Shown here in pieces: positions 17,072 to 25,229 of a DNA stretch of 64,000 bases. A program made the position numbers and the translations under genes. How positions within the stretch are numbered: the stretch's first letter is position 1; every line of letters begins with the position of its first letter. The notes beneath the pieces are model-generated. The model was not told the origin of the DNA. It saw only the letters and a list, made by a program, of their open reading frames with translations, and made no database searches. Location of the stretch: positions 62,001 through 126,000 of the forward strand of contig NZ_JAMTCN010000005.1 in NCBI RefSeq assembly GCF_024171865.1. The letters run 5' to 3'. This DNA is from Prauserella aidingensis. Its GTDB lineage: Bacteria; Actinomycetota; Actinomycetes; Mycobacteriales; Pseudonocardiaceae.

Positions 17072-17300
17072 ACGACGCCGTGACGACGACCCTGTGACGT
17101 CGGCGCTGTGACGTCGGTGCTTGTGACCACGGGCCGACGGCCGCCGGCCCGTGGTGGCGCTGAGGACCGGCCAACACCGTGACTTCGGGCCGACGCCGGC
17201 GATCCGCGTCGGCACCGTGGCCCACGCCGGCGCTGCGGCCCACGCCGGCGATCCGGCGTCGGCACTGTGGCCCACGCCGGCACCGTGGCGAGCGTGGGCG
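17072..17300. repeat. Imperfect tandem repeats after the L,D-transpeptidase
   Basis: 17072-17125 holds degenerate units near CTGTGACGTCGGCG (period about 14-15). 17190-17290 holds direct repeats of CCACGCCGGCGATCCG and GTCGGCACTGTGGCC-type segments (period about 18 and 48). There is no gene or terminator of note. It lies between convergent genes. Confidence 0.6.
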
Positions 17301-17333
17301 CCCGTCGTCCCGGCGGCCTGCCGGGTGCGCTCG

Positions 17334-17420
17334 TCATTCCTTGTGGACCTCGATGAGCGACCCGGCGGTGATGATGGCCGCCAGGACGACGATCGCGATG
17401 ATCAGAATCTCGAGAACCAT
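17334..17420 (-). CDS. Small single-pass membrane protein (28 residues) behind terC
   Basis: The frame opens with ATG at 17420, preceded by GAGGAG seven bases upstream, and closes at TGA 17334-17336. The peptide begins MVLEILIIAIVVLAAIITAG and ends SLIEVHKE: one strongly hydrophobic helix of about 20 residues with a short charged tail. It lies 49 bases after the TerC stop on the same strand, so it may be cotranscribed and under the same manganese riboswitch. I know no family. It could be a regulatory micropeptide for TerC. The good ribosome binding site and clean hydrophobicity argue it is translated. Confidence 0.6.
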   Translation of the reverse strand: MVLEILIIAIVVLAAIITAGSLIEVHKE

Positions 17421-17469
17421 GGTCGACTCCTCGTCGTCGAGGCGCCGGTGAAGGCCTGACCTGCCCAGT

Positions 17470-18489
17470 CTACGCCTTCGCGTCGGCTGCTTCCCGGTTC
17501 TCGTTGCGCTTGGAGACCCGCAGGCTGAGCACGGTCACGACGGCCAGGATGCCGACGATCGCCAGCAACGAGATCGGCGTCGGGACGGTCGGCACGCCGG
17601 GCCACACGGTGTGCGCCCAGTGCAGGACCAGTTTCACGCCGATGAACGCCAGGATCAGCGCGAGGCCGTGGTTGAGGTAGATCAGCTTGGCGAGCACCGC
17701 CTGCAGCACGAAGTACAGGGCACGCAGGCCGAGCAGGGCGAACGCGTTGGTGGCGAACACGAGGTACGGATCCTCGGTGATGCCGTACACCGCGGGCACC
17801 GAGTCGACGGCGAACACGATGTCGGTGGCGAACACGGCGACCACGACGATCGCCAGCGGCGTCAGCGCACGTTTGCCCGCCTCGCGCACGACCATCTTCG
17901 TGCCGCGGTAGTCGTCGGTGACGTGCGTGATCCGCCGCATCAGCTTCACCGAGCGCATCTCGGACGGGTCCTTCTCGTCCTGGTGGCCCTTGAGCGCCTC
18001 GACGAGGATCTTCACCGCGGAGACGAACAGGATGAGGCCGAACACCAGGAACGCCCACGTGCCCGCCTGCAGCATGGCCGCGCCGAGGGCGATGAAGATG
18101 CCGCGCAGCACGAGCGCGCCGACGATGCCGTACAGCAGCACACGCTGCTGCACCGCCGCCGGGACGGCGAACCCGGTGAGGATCAGCATGAACACGAAGA
18201 GGTTGTCGACCGACAGCGACTTCTCGACCACGAAGCCCGTCACGAACTCGGTCGCCTGGCCGCCGCTGTAGGCCAGCCACACGAACAGCGCGAACACGAA
18301 CGGCAGGGCCAGGTAGAACACCGACCAGCCGACGGCCTCCTTCATGGAGACCTCGTGCGGCTTGCGTGTGATGAGGAAGTCGGCGACGAGCAGGGCGAGC
18401 AGGGCGACGATGCTGACCGCCCACAGCATGGGCGAACCCATGGTCTCGGCGGCCCCGGACGAGCCGGAACCGGCGGCTTGGACGAGCAC
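17470..18489 (-). CDS. TerC-family integral membrane protein (probable manganese exporter)
   Basis: A 339-residue TerC protein with eight to nine hydrophobic segments. Conserved acidic membrane motifs are FVVEKSLSVDNLFVF near residue 90 and ATDIVFAVDSVPAVYG near 220. TerC proteins export Mn(II), often to metallate exoenzymes. The start is GTG 18489 with GGAGG five bases upstream; a downstream ATG would remove the N-terminal segment. The leader carries a yybP-ykoY riboswitch, which predicts induction by manganese. A 28-residue membrane protein follows. Confidence 0.92.
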   Translation of the reverse strand: MLVQAAGSGSSGAAETMGSPMLWAVSIVALLALLVADFLITRKPHEVSMKEAVGWSVFYLALPFVFALFVWLAYSGGQATEFVTGFVVEKSLSVDNLFVFMLILTGFAVPAAVQQRVLLYGIVGALVLRGIFIALGAAMLQAGTWAFLVFGLILFVSAVKILVEALKGHQDEKDPSEMRSVKLMRRITHVTDDYRGTKMVVREAGKRALTPLAIVVVAVFATDIVFAVDSVPAVYGITEDPYLVFATNAFALLGLRALYFVLQAVLAKLIYLNHGLALILAFIGVKLVLHWAHTVWPGVPTVPTPISLLAIVGILAVVTVLSLRVSKRNENREAADAKA

Positions 18490-18516
18490 ACGGACCTCCG
18501 CGAACGTTGAATCGTT

Positions 18517-18620
18517 CGAGGTCTCCTTCACCCGCGGGTCGCGGGCGACCTGCCGAGAACACAATCCGTGCGTTCGTATTGACCGGCGAGGCCCAAGGCG
18601 GAAGTACTCCCCTCTGCACC
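18517..18620 (-). promoter_or_regulatory. yybP-ykoY manganese riboswitch
   Basis: In the minus-strand leader of terC the conserved parts of this class appear in order: GAGGGGAGTACTTCCGCC, GGTCAATACG, then CGGGTGAAGGAGACCTCG, with complementary arms between. These form the two loops that bind Mn(II). The element ends 28 bases before the GTG start. The pairing of riboswitch and gene is typical for this family. Identified by recalled consensus; boundaries are approximate. Confidence 0.85.
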
Positions 18621-18817
18621 CAAGTGTCCGGTACGGGGATCTCGTTGCCAACCCGGGGTGGCTATGACCGGGTGTGATGTCGGACGTGCGGCCGAACCGG
18701 ACGTGGTGGTCGCCGACCTCGAGACGTCCGGTCTCACCGGGCGCCGACGCGTTCGGCGACGCCGTGGTGGTGGCCGCCTCCGGCGGGGAACGCTCGACCG
18801 GGTGAGAGACTGCCCGG
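18621..18817. other. Divergent intergenic region between terC and the mshA operon
   Basis: This holds the terC promoter side and the upstream region of the hydrolase-mshA operon. GC-rich inverted motifs occur (GCGCCGACGCG...CGGCG near 18740-18765). I see no gene, and no clear -10/-35. Confidence 0.35.
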
Positions 18818-19672
18818 GTGCGAACCGAGGTCACAGGTGCAGACGGGGTCCGGATCGGCGCGATCGTCGAGGACGCGACGGGCGCGGCAGGTGCCGACGG
18901 CGGGGGAGCCGGCACGCCGCCCGTGATCGTCTTCGTGCACGGCTGGGCCCAGTCGTCCGACGCGTGGCGGTTGCAGCTGTCCGACCCGCGGCTGGCGGAC
19001 GAGTTCCGCATGGTCGCGATGGATCTGCGCGGCCACGGCCGTTCCGATGTCCCCGACGACGGCTACGACGATCCGCACGTGTGGGCCGACGACCTGGCCG
19101 CGGTGCTGGACCTGGCGGGCAGGCCCGCGGTGGTCGTCGGCTGGTCGTACGGCGGCCTCGTCGTCACCGACTACCTGCGTGTCCACGGCACGGCCGGGCT
19201 GGCGGGCGTCGTCTACGCGGGAGCGATCACCGAGCTGGGCCGTGACCACCCGGGTGGAGCGGTCGGCCCGGCGATGCGCCACGCCCTGCCCGACGCGCTG
19301 TCCGCCGACGACGAGGTCGCCCGGCCCGCGATCCGCAGGCTGTGCGGCGGCATGACGGCCGGGACCGGAGGTGAGGAGTTCGTCGACGGCATCCTCGCCG
19401 TGCCCGCGCACGTGCGCGCGGGCCTGTTCCGCAGGGACATCGGCTCGGCCGAGGTGCTCGAAGCGCTCGACGTGCCCGCGCTGGTGCTGCACGGCGAGCG
19501 CGACGCCGTTGTCGACATCACCGCGGCCGAATACACGGCCGGGAAGATTCCGGGGGCCCGCCGACGTTGGGTGCCTGGGGTGGGCCATCTTCCGTTCGCG
19601 GAGGACGCGCGGACGTTCGGCGAGGAGTTGGCGGCCTTCGCCCGTGACGCGTACAGAAAGGTGAACCGGTGA
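18818..19672 (+). CDS. Alpha/beta hydrolase
   Basis: A 284-residue alpha/beta-hydrolase fold enzyme. [11 protein letters not shown] gives the oxyanion loop (near residue 45), GWSYGG carries the nucleophilic Ser (near 109), LHGERDAVV the acid, and GVGHLPF the His. A Gly/Ala-rich loop near residues 22-32 is low complexity. The GTG start follows the terC intergenic region. Its stop overlaps the mshA start (GTGA), so it is cotranscribed with mshA. The substrate is unknown, and a role in mycothiol synthesis is not implied by family. Confidence 0.9.
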   Translation: MRTEVTGADGVRIGAIVEDATGAAGADGGGAGTPPVIVFVHGWAQSSDAWRLQLSDPRLADEFRMVAMDLRGHGRSDVPDDGYDDPHVWADDLAAVLDLAGRPAVVVGWSYGGLVVTDYLRVHGTAGLAGVVYAGAITELGRDHPGGAVGPAMRHALPDALSADDEVARPAIRRLCGGMTAGTGGEEFVDGILAVPAHVRAGLFRRDIGSAEVLEALDVPALVLHGERDAVVDITAAEYTAGKIPGARRRWVPGVGHLPFAEDARTFGEELAAFARDAYRKVNR

Positions 19673-20964
19673 CGATCTCCTGGTACCGGCAGGCCGCAAC
19701 GCAGCAGCCGCGCCGGGTGGCGGTGCTGACCGTGCACACCTCCCCGCTGGAGCAGCCGGGCACCGGCGACGCGGGTGGAATGAACGTCTACATCGCCCAG
19801 ACGGCCCAGGAGATGGCCAGACGCGGTGTGCAGGTCGAGGTGTTCACGCGCGCCACGTCGTCGGACCAGCCGCCCGTCGCAGAACTCGCCCCCGGCGTAC
19901 TCGTCCGGCACATTCCCGCGGGGCCGTTCGAACCACTGTCCCGCGGCGAGCTGCCCGCGCAGCTGTGTGCCTTCACCAACGGCGTGCTGCGCACCGAGGC
20001 GTTCCACGAGCCGGGTTACTACGACCTCATCCATTCGCACTACTGGTTGTCCGGCCAGGTCGGCTGGCTCGCGCGAGACCGCTGGGGCGTGCCGTTGGTC
20101 CACACCGCCCACACGCTCGCGAAGGTGAAGAACGCCGCACTGGCCGAGGGCGACTCGCCGGAACCGAGAACCCGCGTGATCGGCGAACAGCAGGTCGTCG
20201 ACGAGGCGGACCAGCTGATCGTCAACACCGGCGTCGAGGCCGAGCAGCTCGTCGACCTCTACGGCGCCGACCCGCGCGCGGTCCGGACCGTCTCACCGGG
20301 TGTCGACCTCGAGCGGTTCCGGCCGGGATCGCAGGCGCGCGCACGACAGGTCCTCGGGTTGCGTGACGACGCGGTGGTGTTGGCGTTCGCGGGCCGGATC
20401 CAGCCGTTGAAGGCGCCGGACGTGCTGCTGCGGGCCGCGGCGGAACTGGTCGAGCGTCGACCCGAGCTGCGCGAGCGGCTCGTGGTGCTGATCGCGGGCG
20501 GGCCGTCGGGCACCGGTCTGGAACAGCCGGAGTCACTGAAGGCGCTGGCCGCCGACCTGGGCATCGCCGATCTGACGCGGTTCCTGCCGCCGCAGGCTGG
20601 CGACGGGCTCGTCGACGTGTACCGGGCGGCGGACGTCGTGGCGGTGCCCAGTCACAACGAGTCGTTCGGCCTGGTGGCGCTCGAGGCGCAGGCCTGCGGA
20701 ACGCCGGTGGTCGCCGCGTCGGTGGGCGGACTGCCCGTGGCGGTCGACCACGGCACGTCGGGCCTGCTCGTCGATTCGCACCGCGCGCCGGAGTGGGCCG
20801 ACGCGCTGGCCGATGCGGCGTTGCGCAGGCACAGCACCCTCGCCGCGGGCGCGGTGCGGCACGCGCAGCGGTTCTCGTGGCAGCGGACGACGGACGCGCT
20901 GCTGGGCAGCTACGCCGACGCGCGGGGAGCGTTCCGCCGGGCGGCACTGGAGGTGGCGGTGTGA
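19669..20964 (+). CDS. mshA: D-inositol-3-phosphate glycosyltransferase (mycothiol synthesis)
   Basis: A 431-residue GT4 glycosyltransferase joining UDP-GlcNAc to 1L-inositol-1-phosphate, the first step of mycothiol. Diagnostic segments are [19 protein letters not shown] near residue 22, [15 protein letters not shown] near 122, [14 protein letters not shown] near 246, and the nucleotide-binding [20 protein letters not shown] near 330. Length and motifs are those of actinobacterial MshA. It is coupled by 4-bp overlaps to the hydrolase before it and the YbjN gene after it, as around Rv0486. Confidence 0.96.
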   Translation: MTISWYRQAATQQPRRVAVLTVHTSPLEQPGTGDAGGMNVYIAQTAQEMARRGVQVEVFTRATSSDQPPVAELAPGVLVRHIPAGPFEPLSRGELPAQLCAFTNGVLRTEAFHEPGYYDLIHSHYWLSGQVGWLARDRWGVPLVHTAHTLAKVKNAALAEGDSPEPRTRVIGEQQVVDEADQLIVNTGVEAEQLVDLYGADPRAVRTVSPGVDLERFRPGSQARARQVLGLRDDAVVLAFAGRIQPLKAPDVLLRAAAELVERRPELRERLVVLIAGGPSGTGLEQPESLKALAADLGIADLTRFLPPQAGDGLVDVYRAADVVAVPSHNESFGLVALEAQACGTPVVAASVGGLPVAVDHGTSGLLVDSHRAPEWADALADAALRRHSTLAAGAVRHAQRFSWQRTTDALLGSYADARGAFRRAALEVAV

Positions 20965-21494
20965 GCGACCGCGACGTGAGCGACGTCGACGCGATCGTGC
21001 GGTCGGCGCTCGATGCCTCCGAGGTGCCGTACGACCGGCGCGGCGAAGGCGTCTACTTCGTGACGCTGCCCGGAGTGAAGAAGCTGCAGACCAATGCCTG
21101 GCTGGTCGTGCGGGAGCACTCGTTGGCTGTGGAGGCGTTCGTGTGCCGGCGTCCGGACGAGGCGCACGAGGACGTCTACCGGTTCCTGTTGAGGCGGAAC
21201 GCGAAGCTGTACGGCGTGGCCTACACGCTGGACTCGGCGGGCGACATCTACCTGGTCGGCAGGCTGGGGCTCGACGCCGTGTCGGCCGACGAGGTCGACA
21301 CCGTGCTGGGCCAGGTGCTGGAAACGGCGGACGGCGACTTCAACAGCCTGTTGGAGCTGGGGTTCGCGAGTTCGATCCGCAGGGAGTGGGACTGGCGCGT
21401 CAGCCGCGGCGAGTCGTTGGCCAACCTGCAGGCGTTCAAGCACCTCGTCGAACCGAGCACCGAGCATCGTCCGGGCACGCTGACCGACGACTGA
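20961..21494 (+). CDS. YbjN-domain protein
   Basis: A 177-residue YbjN-family protein (Rv0487-like). The fold resembles type III secretion chaperone/CesT-like proteins, but the actinobacterial role is unknown. Conserved-looking parts are [41 protein letters not shown] and [14 protein letters not shown]. It starts at GTG overlapping the mshA stop, so it is translationally coupled. Confidence 0.88.
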   Translation: MSDRDVSDVDAIVRSALDASEVPYDRRGEGVYFVTLPGVKKLQTNAWLVVREHSLAVEAFVCRRPDEAHEDVYRFLLRRNAKLYGVAYTLDSAGDIYLVGRLGLDAVSADEVDTVLGQVLETADGDFNSLLELGFASSIRREWDWRVSRGESLANLQAFKHLVEPSTEHRPGTLTDD

Positions 21495-21515
21495 CGCCGG
21501 TGGCCGGGCCGGGAC

Positions 21516-21673
21516 GCAGAACACGCGGGCGTAGGCGCAGAACGCGCGGAACCGAGCGCAGGACTCGCGCATGAGCGCAGTCGCGCGGCGTCGAGGGACG
21601 GTGGTCGGGTGACGGGTGGGCGCAGAACACGCGCCCCTGGAAACGCAACACGGTCCCCCTGAAACGCAACACG
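21516..21673 (+). repeat. 21-bp arrays with two core types (array F)
   Basis: The first part has cores GCAGAACACG at 21516, GCAGAACGCG at 21537, GCAGGACTCG at 21558 and GCAGTCGCG at 21577 (spacings 21, 21, 19). The second part has GCAGAACACG at 21622, then CGCAACACG at 21644 and 21665. The adjacency of the two core types at the same period suggests they are variants of one family. It begins 22 bases after the ybjN stop. Confidence 0.85.
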
Positions 21674-21732
21674 GCCTCCGGGGGAGACCCCTGGGCGGCG
21701 AGCGCGTCCCGCGAGCGCACTGCTCCCAAGTG

Positions 21733-21788
21733 GTCGACGGGGCGGCTCGAGGGAGGGGGGAGTCGCGAACTCGAGCCGCCCCGTGGAC
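21733..21788 (+). terminator. Strong hairpin after the mshA-ybjN operon
   Basis: GTCGACGGGGCGGCTCGAG (21733-21751) pairs with CTCGAGCCGCCCCGTGGAC (21770-21788): a 19-bp stem with one mismatch and an 18-nt loop. No T-run follows. It probably acts as an intrinsic terminator of the actinobacterial T-less type, or an mRNA 3' end. Confidence 0.6.
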
Positions 21789-22188
21789 CTTCCCGCCTTT
21801 CGGACCCGGTGACGAGGGGGATGCCAACGGGGCCGGCGGGCCGCAGCTCGGCAGGGGGAGACGAGCTGCGATCTGCTCCCGCATTGCTCGACCCGGGGAG
21901 TGCGTGGTTCCGGGCCGTGCGGGTTCAAGTGTCAACTTGTCAGACTCGGCACTGTAATCACAAGACTACTCGCTACTCTATTCGAGTGAATTTCACCGAC
22001 AGGTTGAACACACTGCGGGCTTGTTAACGCTATTGACACGTACGCGGGCGCCCCGATCGAGAGTTCGGACCGAATTTCCCGCGCGTTGACGACACTCTCT
22101 GTAGAACTCGTGGTACGGCGGACGAGCGGTCTAACGCAGTGGCCGAGGTCGCGCTACTCGATTCGGCGGAGCATGGCACGCTGAAAAC
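21789..22188. other. Gene-free stretch upstream of gpmA with an AT-rich patch
   Basis: About 400 bases without a credible gene. Bases 21950-22045 are strikingly AT-rich for this genome and include TTGACA at 22034 and TTGACG near 22086, possible -35 elements for gpmA. I cannot place convincing -10 boxes at correct spacing. No tRNA or known RNA motif is recognised. Confidence 0.45.
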
Positions 22189-22938
22189 ATGGCCGAACTT
22201 GGGACTCTCGTGCTGCTGCGCCACGGGCAGAGCACATGGAACGCGGAAAACCTGTTCACCGGCTGGGTCGACGTGCCGCTGTCCGACCAGGGCGAGGACG
22301 AGGCGAAGCGCGGCGGGCAGCTGCTCGCCGAGGCCGGCCTGCTGCCGGACGTCGTGCACACGTCGCTGCTGCGCAGGGCGATCTCGACGGCCAACATCGC
22401 GCTCGACGCCGCCGACCGGCACTGGATCGACGTCCGCCGGAACTGGCGGCTGAACGAGCGCCACTACGGTGCGTTGCAGGGCAAGAACAAGAAGGAGATC
22501 GCCGACGAGTTCGGTGACGAGCAGTTCATGCTGTGGCGCCGCTCCTACGACACGCCGCCGCCCGAGATCGAGCGTGGCAGCGAGTTCAGCCAGGACGCCG
22601 ATGCGCGCTACCAGGACATCGACGGTGAGCTGCCGCTGACCGAGTGCCTCAAGGACGTCGTGGCGCGGCTGCTGCCGTACTGGGACAGCTCGATCGTGCC
22701 CGATCTGCGGGCGGGGAAGAACGTGCTGGTCGCGGCGCACGGCAACTCGCTGCGCGCACTGGTCAAGCACCTCGACGGCATCTCCGAGGACGACATCGCC
22801 GGGCTGAACATCCCGACCGGCATCCCGCTGCGCTACGACCTCGACGCCGACCTGAGGCCCACCAACCCGGGCGGCACGTACCTCGACCCGGAGACGGCCG
22901 AGAAGGCCGCCGCCGCGGTCGCCAACCAGGGCCGCTGA
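22189..22938 (+). CDS. gpmA: 2,3-bisphosphoglycerate-dependent phosphoglycerate mutase
   Basis: A 249-residue dPGM interconverting 3- and 2-phosphoglycerate in glycolysis. The phosphohistidine motif is [18 protein letters not shown] near residue 8. RRAISTA and [18 protein letters not shown] follow, and the second catalytic His is in [10 protein letters not shown] near 183. Length and motifs are canonical. It starts at ATG 22189. It stands alone between a long regulatory region and a terminator, and corresponds to Rv0489 by position. Confidence 0.97.
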   Translation: MAELGTLVLLRHGQSTWNAENLFTGWVDVPLSDQGEDEAKRGGQLLAEAGLLPDVVHTSLLRRAISTANIALDAADRHWIDVRRNWRLNERHYGALQGKNKKEIADEFGDEQFMLWRRSYDTPPPEIERGSEFSQDADARYQDIDGELPLTECLKDVVARLLPYWDSSIVPDLRAGKNVLVAAHGNSLRALVKHLDGISEDDIAGLNIPTGIPLRYDLDADLRPTNPGGTYLDPETAEKAAAAVANQGR

Positions 22939-22962
22939 GGCCGCACCGCCGCACGACGTCGT

Positions 22963-22997
22963 AGGGGCCGCCTTCCCTGTCCGGGACGGCGGCCCCT
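22963..22997 (+). terminator. Hairpin terminator after gpmA
   Basis: AGGGGCCGCC at 22963-22972 pairs with GGCGGCCCCT at 22988-22997 around a 15-nt loop, 25 bases after the gpmA stop. Its right arm is inside the 85-bp direct repeat duplicated at 23625. Confidence 0.7.
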
Positions 22998-23063
22998 CCG
23001 TGTGTCCACGGCAGCGTGTGCCCACGGCAGCCGAGAGGTCGTCAGGCCGTTCGTTGAAACACC
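22979..23063. repeat. 85-bp direct repeat, copy 1
   Basis: This segment, from GTCCGGGACGGCGGCC to GTTGAAACACC, recurs at 23625-23710 with one inserted C. It contains the right arm of the gpmA terminator and the last codons of the ribbon-helix-helix gene. Confidence 0.95.
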
Positions 23064-23353
23064 TCGCGTTCGAGGCGAGACAGGCGTTCCATGACGGTGC
23101 GGCCGGTGCCCTCCTGTTCGGCTTGCAGGCGATCGAGTGCCCAGATGCGAATGAGGGTCGATACCGGAAGTTTCGCGTCGTCGGCGGCCTGCTGGAGCCG
23201 GTTGTGTTCCTCCGTGGAGAAACGCACCGAGACGACTGCCGGACGGCCGAGGTTGGGGCGGCTCACGTCGACGTGGGCGGGCGGGTCGCCGGAGGTGTCG
23301 TACCGCTCTGCTGCCGCGCCCTCGTCGGCCAGTAGTTCGTCGATCTCACTCAT
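23042..23353 (-). CDS. Ribbon-helix-helix (CopG-type) antitoxin-like protein
   Basis: A 103-residue protein. The N-terminal MSEIDELLADEGAAAERYD is typical of actinobacterial RHH antitoxins. The RHH DNA-binding part is PAVVSVRFSTEEHNRLQQAA followed by DDAKLPVSTLIRIWALDRL (about residues 43-82). A short C-terminal helix ends in EREVFQRTA. It starts at ATG 23353 and overlaps the upstream small frame by ATGAGTGA, the usual toxin-then-antitoxin coupling. The 3' end lies inside the duplicated 85-bp segment. Since the partner looks internally deleted, this may be an orphan antitoxin. Confidence 0.8.
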   Translation of the reverse strand: MSEIDELLADEGAAAERYDTSGDPPAHVDVSRPNLGRPAVVSVRFSTEEHNRLQQAADDAKLPVSTLIRIWALDRLQAEQEGTGRTVMERLSRLEREVFQRTA

Positions 23354-23483
23354 CGTCGACCTCCGCGTATGTCCGCCGATCGCTCTGATTGGAAAGCCAT
23401 GCGTTGGCGCCCCACCATTCACCGTTCGGGTGTTCGTCGTCGACGTACTCCGTCCTCTTGCTCCAGTCGACCCCGTTGTCCAC
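23346..23483 (-). pseudogene. Short frame upstream of the antitoxin, possible internally deleted toxin
   Basis: A 45-residue frame starts at GTG 23483 and overlaps the antitoxin start by eight bases. It begins VDNGVDWSKRTEY and ends with NGEWWGANAWLSNQSDRRTY plus EVDDE. The two halves resemble the N- and C-terminal parts of toxins of about 90-100 residues that I recall next to such RHH antitoxins, with the middle missing. Codons are well formed and there are no internal stops. Either it is a deletion remnant or a genuine mini-toxin. The family recall is uncertain. Confidence 0.5.
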
Positions 23484-23624
23484 ACCTGCATTGTAGTCGG
23501 TTGTATGACATACGCCGAGTAGTCAGGCGTGGTGGCTCCCGCAGATCGACGGCAGTCCTGGGAGTCACCGTCGCGAGCCTGCGGACGTGGCCGTACGTCA
23601 GCGTCGTTGATGGGTGGCGGACGG

Positions 23625-23710
23625 GTCCGGGACGGCGGCCCCTCCGTGTGTCCACGGCAGCGTGTGCCCCACGGCAGCCGAGAGGTCGTCAGGCCGTTCG
23701 TTGAAACACC
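23625..23710. repeat. 85-bp direct repeat, copy 2
   Basis: Near-identical to 22979-23063 apart from one added C (CCCCACGGC versus CCCACGGC). The copy ends at GTTGAAACACC, where the 21-bp array G begins within nine bases. The pair brackets the antitoxin locus at 646-base spacing. Confidence 0.95.
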
Positions 23711-23718
23711 CCCGAATC

Positions 23719-23811
23719 CGCAACACGGCCTCGCGAATCCGCAACACGGGCCCCGGGATCCGCAACACGGGCTCGCGAACCCGCAACACGGGCCCCGGAA
23801 TCCGCAACACG
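23719..23811 (+). repeat. 21-bp tandem array G (5 units)
   Basis: CGCAACACG begins at 23719, 23740, 23761, 23782 and 23803, exactly 21 apart. Linkers resemble GCCTCGCGAATC or GGCCCCGGGATC. It lies between the duplicated segment and senX3, 126 bases before the senX3 start. Confidence 0.95.
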
Positions 23812-23936
23812 GCGGGGGTTCGGCGTACGGCAGGTGAACTGGATCTTGCCTGGTGGCGAACGCATGGCCCGCAAGTGTCAGGCCGGTCACCGCTCGGCCT
23901 CCGGGACTAGGACAACGACCCGGTCGAGTGCTTACG

Positions 23937-25229
23937 ATGCGAAGCGTGACGGCGTCCGGATCGGTCCTGCTGGCCACTGCCGCTCTGGTGGCCGGCATCG
24001 CTGTCGGTTTCTTCTTCTTCCGCACTCGTGGCCGGGACGTTCCCGAGCCGGCAGGTCCCACGGCAGCCGAGTTGCTGCTGCGTTCGGTGCGGTCGTCGGA
24101 GACCGGCGTCGTGATGCTCAATCGCTTCGGCGACCTGGTGCTGTACAACGCGCGCGCCGAGGACCTCGGCCTGCTGCGCGGCAACCAGGTGGACGGCCGG
24201 GTGCGGGACGCGGCGCAGCGCGTGGTCGACACCGACACGTCGTCCGAGGTCGACATCTCGCCCGAGGAGGTCCGCGGCAGGCAGCCGGAGGCGGTCGTGG
24301 CGAACCTGCGGCCGCTGGGCGACGGCTTCACGATCGTGGAGGCCGTCGACCACACGGACGCGGCCAGGCTGGAGGCGACGCGGCGTGACTTCGTGGCCAA
24401 CGTCAGCCACGAGCTGAAGACCCCGGTCGGCGCGATCGCACTGCTGGCGGAGGCCGTGCTGGACGCCGACAGTGCCGAGGAGGCGCGCCGGTTCAGCGAG
24501 AAGATCCTCCGCGAGTCGAACCGGCTCGGGAAACTCGTCACGGAGCTGATCGCGCTGTCGCGGCTGCAGGGGGCGGAGAAGCTGCCGGAGATGACGGTCG
24601 TCGACGTCGACGGGGTCGTCGCCGAGACGCTCTCGCGCACCAAGCTCGCCGCCGAGACCTCCGACATCACGGTCACTACCGACGGCCCGAGCGGCCTCGA
24701 GGTCGAGGGGGACCGGACGCTGCTCGTCACGGCGCTGTCGAACCTGCTGGACAACGCGATCGCCTACTCGCAGGAGTCGAGCCCGGTGTCGATCAGCCGC
24801 AGGCTCACCGACGGCCACGTCGAACTGGCCGTCACCGACCGCGGCCTCGGCATCGCCCTCGACGAGCAGCAGCGGGTGTTCGAACGGTTCTACCGCGCGG
24901 ACAAGGCCCGTTCCCGTGCCACCGGCGGCACCGGCCTCGGCCTGGCGATCGTCAAGCACGTGGCCGCCAACCACGGCGGCGAGGTGCGGCTGTGGAGCAG
25001 GCCGGGCGTCGGATCGACCTTCACGCTGCGGATCCCCGCGCGAACCCGGCCTGCCGGCACCGACGGTGCCGACACGACCGCCACGGCCGGTTCCGACGCC
25101 GGCGACGGCGCCACCGCGACGACGGCCCCCGCATCCGAGACACCCGACCAGCGCAGCGACGACCCGACAGGGCAGCAGCTGGTCACCAGCGTGCGGCAAC
25201 GCACCGAACCGGGAGGAACAACGCAGTGA
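23937..25229 (+). CDS. senX3: Two-component sensor histidine kinase SenX3
   Basis: A 430-residue membrane kinase. It has one N-terminal hydrophobic helix (residues 7-25), a PAS-like domain (about 45-140; VVMLNRFGDLVLYNARAEDL), the HisKA box FVANVSHELKTPVGAIALL with the phospho-His near 158, the N-box NLLDNAIAYS, G1 VTDRGLGI, the F-box FERFYRADKARS, and G2 GGTGLGLAIV. It senses phosphate limitation with the Pst/PhoU system and phosphorylates RegX3. The C-terminal 50 residues are a Thr/Ala-rich tail. The stop overlaps the regX3 start. ATG 23937 begins MRSVTASGSVLLATAAL. Confidence 0.94.
   Translation: MRSVTASGSVLLATAALVAGIAVGFFFFRTRGRDVPEPAGPTAAELLLRSVRSSETGVVMLNRFGDLVLYNARAEDLGLLRGNQVDGRVRDAAQRVVDTDTSSEVDISPEEVRGRQPEAVVANLRPLGDGFTIVEAVDHTDAARLEATRRDFVANVSHELKTPVGAIALLAEAVLDADSAEEARRFSEKILRESNRLGKLVTELIALSRLQGAEKLPEMTVVDVDGVVAETLSRTKLAAETSDITVTTDGPSGLEVEGDRTLLVTALSNLLDNAIAYSQESSPVSISRRLTDGHVELAVTDRGLGIALDEQQRVFERFYRADKARSRATGGTGLGLAIVKHVAANHGGEVRLWSRPGVGSTFTLRIPARTRPAGTDGADTTATAGSDAGDGATATTAPASETPDQRSDDPTGQQLVTSVRQRTEPGGTTQ

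Larger units (their letters stand above)
23484..23936. other. Region between the TA remnant and senX3
   Basis: It contains the second copy of the 85-bp repeat and 21-bp array G. The 110 bases before senX3 hold GC-rich sequence without an obvious promoter hexamer. No gene is seen. Confidence 0.5.

Noticed and set aside
23719-23811. 21-bp arrays as CRISPR
   Set aside because: The constant part is only about 9 bases and the 12-base linkers are themselves similar and far too short for spacers. No cas genes are present.
23042-24754. 570-codon minus-strand frame covering senX3 and the antitoxin
   Set aside because: Only its last 103 codons, from ATG 23353, look like a protein. The rest is antisense to senX3 and reads through array G.
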